Source: Paenibacillus taihuensis (GTDB lineage: Bacteria; Bacillota; Bacilli; Paenibacillales; Paenibacillaceae). Taken from it: a stretch of 64,000 bases of DNA. Of the stretch, positions 61,976-64,000 are shown one piece after another (within the stretch, counting starts at the first letter, position 1; each line of letters begins with the position of its first letter). The notes below the pieces were generated by a model, which was not told the origin of the DNA, ran no database searches, and saw nothing but the letters and a program-made list of their open reading frames with translations. The DNA is taken from contig NZ_QTTN01000014.1 of assembly GCF_003386535.1 (NCBI RefSeq), positions 62,001-126,000 of the forward strand, written 5' to 3'. The position numbers were made by a program, and so were the translations under genes.

Positions 61976-62872
61976 TCACTGGGGGGTTACTTGAATTTGA
62001 ATTACTTTACCAATAATCCTGACTTTTTTTAATTCAATTATTTTAGGTTCAAAGCTCTTGCAGTTAGAAGGATAGACCCAGGCTTTGTCGCTATCAATGT
62101 TTTTGATTTTTTTTAGAGTTGCATCCCCTCCATTTGAATTTATTACTACAATATCCCCATCCTTGAATTCGGAACATATTTTAACTACGACTAAATCATC
62201 AGCATGTATACGGCTATTTTCCATTGAGTTATCAGGAACCTTTAATAGAAATGTTTCATCTTCAGTTAAATTCCAACGATTTGGTACGTATGTCCACTCA
62301 GATACATACTTTTCATTAATTATTGGCTGGTTATATTTAATAGTTTTTAATATTGGTACCTTTAAAGGTTGTTCAGTATTTCTCTTTTGAGAATAAAACT
62401 TTCGATCTTCATTAGTAATATTTATTTCTTCTTTGAAATGTTTCTTGAAAAATGATTTAGAAAGTTCTTTGTACCTCCTATAGGAATCATCTTTCATTAA
62501 AACTTCTTCATCATAAATTCCTTTAGTAAAGTCGGGGAATTTTTTATTCACTTCATAGGCAGCCTTGGATAGTTGCATAGAAAGGTCATTCTTGCTGTAG
62601 AAAATATCCAAATACCCACTTAGGGCACTTTTTATATTTTCAGGTGCTTTATGAATAACTGCAGAAATTAATAAAGGCATTGGGTCATTTTCAGTTATTT
62701 TGGCTAAGGCAATGTTTAGCTTTTCCGAAGCAGGGGGTTTTTTGCCATTTTGCAATCTACTTAAGTATTCTTTAGATGCCGACACCCCCTCCTTTTCCAG
62801 CAAATTGGAGAGCTCATCAAGTTTATAGCCAGAGTTGTCTATGTAGCTCTTAATTAAATCAGTGTAATTAAT
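61976..62872 (-). CDS. S24 (LexA/CI-like) repressor with probable ATT start
   Basis: 298 aa if started at ATT 62872. The complete N-terminal helix-turn-helix (NYTDLIKSYIDNSGYKLDEL...EYLSRLQNGKKPP) runs upstream of the first ordinary start (TTG 62803) and joins a perfect GGAGGAG at 62884-62878, where only ATT 62875 and ATT 62872 can serve as starts. The C-terminal S24 domain shows the catalytic Ser in VPDNSMENSRI and Lys in ATLKKIKNI. The Ala-Gly cleavage dipeptide expected in the linker is not seen (PILKTIKYNQPI instead), so self-cleavage may be lost. It is divergent from the 63117 gene and recombinase and likely controls them. Confidence 0.8.
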   Translation of the reverse strand: MNYTDLIKSYIDNSGYKLDELSNLLEKEGVSASKEYLSRLQNGKKPPASEKLNIALAKITENDPMPLLISAVIHKAPENIKSALSGYLDIFYSKNDLSMQLSKAAYEVNKKFPDFTKGIYDEEVLMKDDSYRRYKELSKSFFKKHFKEEINITNEDRKFYSQKRNTEQPLKVPILKTIKYNQPIINEKYVSEWTYVPNRWNLTEDETFLLKVPDNSMENSRIHADDLVVVKICSEFKDGDIVVINSNGGDATLKKIKNIDSDKAWVYPSNCKSFEPKIIELKKVRIIGKVIQIQVTPQ

Positions 62873-62875
62873 AAT

Positions 62876-63116
62876 AACTCCTCCTTTGAAGTTTAAAGCA
62901 TTCCTTAATTTGATTATATCAATTAGTTAAGTATAAGATTTCGAAATAAAATTGACCTTTTAGTTAAACGATATTACTATTGATATAATAGACAATAATA
63001 CATCTGTTGACCTGTTAGTTCAATGATGCTATGTGTTTTATATCCTTTTACCCAAAATTTAAGTTGTAACTATACGGAAAATCTTGCATCGATTTTTTAA
63101 AACGAGGTGAAAGATA
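62876..63116. promoter_or_regulatory. Divergent control region between repressor and recombinase module
   Basis: Contains two 21-bp near-direct repeats: TTGACCTTTTAGTTAAACGAT (62952-62972) and TTGACCTGTTAGTTCAATGAT (63007-63027). A further half box is ATTAGTTAAG (62924-62934). A -10-like TATAAT lies at 62984-62989, and TTGACC-17-TATGTG (63007-63035) is a possible promoter for the 63117 gene. The repeats are probable operators for the S24 repressor. Confidence 0.55.
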
Positions 63117-63386
63117 ATGTCTATTGGAGATGTATATATCAAAAACACCAACTTAGACCTTCGTAAAAATCTTAAAACATTGAGTGTTGGTCAAGCGGTT
63201 AAGATAACAGGTGAATTCGGCGATACTGTCGTGGGGAAGATCAAAGAAATAGATTTAGAAGCAGAAGGTATTTGGTTGTTATTAGTAACAGAAATTAAAG
63301 GTATGAAGGATTGGGATTTTTCTAATTCGGCTTTCTATTATGCAATTGACATTAATAAATTAATAATCCTGCCTCAAGCTAAATAA
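63117..63386 (+). CDS. Hypothetical protein, 89 aa, upstream of the recombinase
   Basis: ATG with AACGAGGTGAAAG upstream. Beta-rich sequence (LSVGQAVKITGEFGDTVVGKIKEID) of a small-barrel look. No family recognised. It lies 21 bp before the recombinase and shares its promoter, so it may be an excision or regulatory factor. Confidence 0.6.
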   Translation: MSIGDVYIKNTNLDLRKNLKTLSVGQAVKITGEFGDTVVGKIKEIDLEAEGIWLLLVTEIKGMKDWDFSNSAFYYAIDINKLIILPQAK

Positions 63387-63407
63387 TAAAGGGGGAATAG
63401 GCTCTTA

Positions 63408-64000
63408 ATGAAAGTTCAAACAATCCAAACCGGAACAGGCAAGCGATATATAGTACTGGATAACAACTATAAAGTTATTGAACCAGTATTGAAGTATCTT
63501 AAGTATTTGGACTCTTTGGAAAGATCGCCATATACTTTGAAAACTTATGCTCATTTTTTGAAAATATATTGCGAATTTTTGGAGAAAAATAGACTTACTG
63601 TATATTCAATATTTGAAGCAAAACAAGGAGCTATTGAGATTCTTGTTGATTATATTGGATGGCTTAAAGGCAATAACACTCAATCGAATATTAAGGTTTT
63701 TCGACGTAATAGAAAGACAAGATCGAATGCGACTATTAACAATATGTTAGTAGCAGTACAGGGTATGTACACATTTCTGGCTAATAATAAAGAGATACCT
63801 AAGGTGGAATTTTACAAGGAAAAGATGGGAACTATTAAAAGTTATAAAGGCTTCTTACATGAGACTACTAAGAAATCTACAACACGGGAAAATATTCTGA
63901 AACTAAAAACAGTTCAAGACGAGAGCTATGAGTTTATTACACGGGAACAATATAATATTTTATACAAAGCCTGTAATAACCGTAGAGATAAATTGATTAT
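63408..64000 (+). CDS. Tyrosine recombinase, Tn554 TnpA-like (partial, continues beyond window)
   Basis: 197 codons seen. The N-terminal SAM-like DNA-binding part (LKYLKYLDSLERSPYTLKTYAHFL) and VDYIGWLKG...TINNMLVAVQGMYTFL match the start of TnpA-type site-specific recombinases of the Tn554 group. The start of the catalytic half (YEFITREQYNILYKACNNRRDKLII) is just reached; R-H-R-Y residues lie outside. RBS GGGGGAATAGG. Tn554-type elements carry tnpA-tnpB-tnpC at one end, so the island border may be near. Best candidate for the island's integrase. Confidence 0.8.
   Translation, partial: MKVQTIQTGTGKRYIVLDNNYKVIEPVLKYLKYLDSLERSPYTLKTYAHFLKIYCEFLEKNRLTVYSIFEAKQGAIEILVDYIGWLKGNNTQSNIKVFRRNRKTRSNATINNMLVAVQGMYTFLANNKEIPKVEFYKEKMGTIKSYKGFLHETTKKSTTRENILKLKTVQDESYEFITREQYNILYKACNNRRDKLI

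Larger units (their letters stand above)
28351..64000. mobile_element. AT-rich accessory (defence) island, right end outside the window
   Basis: From 28,351 the base composition and codon use shift to AT-rich. The content is a replacement ligA, transposon remnants, AbiH, a STAND protein, a Type I RM locus, an ABC-3C-like system, regulators, an S24 repressor and a tyrosine recombinase at the far end. This is the profile of an integrated element with stacked defence genes. It may be composite: the tRNA-Leu remnant near 52,000 and several IS fragments suggest more than one insertion. Confidence 0.75.

Noticed and set aside
28351-64000. CRISPR array anywhere in the island
   Set aside because: No regularly spaced repeats of 25-40 bp and no cas genes were seen despite the defence content.

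Overview
ORGANISM. The window looks like a spore-former of the Paenibacillaceae (Paenibacillus/Cohnella type). The first 28.3 kb are GC-rich. Gene order ftsX - EnvC-like M23 hydrolase - ctpB - minJ - uvrB - uvrA matches the Bacillales ftsEX/ctpB/minJ/uvrBA neighbourhood, and pcrB-pcrA-ligA is the standard Bacillales order. Copper-amine-oxidase-type 'stalk' domains, common in Paenibacillus, occur twice. This is inference from gene content; no search was run.

CORE REGION (1-28,350). Cell division and wall turnover (ftsX, M23 hydrolase, ctpB, minJ). Nucleotide excision repair (uvrB-uvrA behind a promoter with a LexA/DinR-like box). A secreted stalk-domain protein, a ferredoxin-type nitrite/sulfite reductase, a small membrane protein and a sugar phosphate isomerase-like TIM barrel. 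A two-gene exopolysaccharide O-acetylation unit (AlgI-type MBOAT plus an AlgX/DHHW-like protein). A U32 'peptidase'. A partner-switching signalling operon (BTAD regulator, PP2C phosphatase fused to an RsbW-like ATPase, STAS antagonist). Then pcrB, pcrA and the 5' two-fifths of ligA.

ACCESSORY ISLAND (28,351 to beyond 64,000). At base ~28,350 the host ligA stops inside its conserved W-A-V-A motif and the sequence turns AT-rich. The island carries a degraded ligA piece and then a complete, AT-rich ligA, which presumably replaces the essential function destroyed by the insertion. Next come defence modules separated by transposon debris. They are: AbiH; a DUF4297-nSTAND3 (Avs-like) protein between two IS21 istA fragments; and an unusual Type I restriction-modification locus. 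That locus has a dead HsdM-HsdS fusion, an ADP-ribosylglycohydrolase-HsdM fusion, a second HsdM, an hsdS remnant, HsdS and HsdR. After it lie an HTH protein plus RecD-like helicase pair, a tRNA-Leu 3' remnant, and a four-gene ABC-three-component-like system with possible effector-associated and TIR-like domains. The right part holds small regulators, duplicated small-gene debris, an IS3 remnant, an S24 (LexA/CI-like) repressor that appears to start at ATT, and the first 593 bases of a Tn554-TnpA-like tyrosine recombinase that is the best candidate integrase.

HOW IT FITS. The simplest reading is a site-specific element that integrates into ligA, brings its own ligA as rescue, and has accumulated stacked anti-phage systems. 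The most unusual parts are the ligA capture (three ligA-derived segments in 3.4 kb) and the ADP-ribosylglycohydrolase-methyltransferase fusion inside a Type I RM operon.
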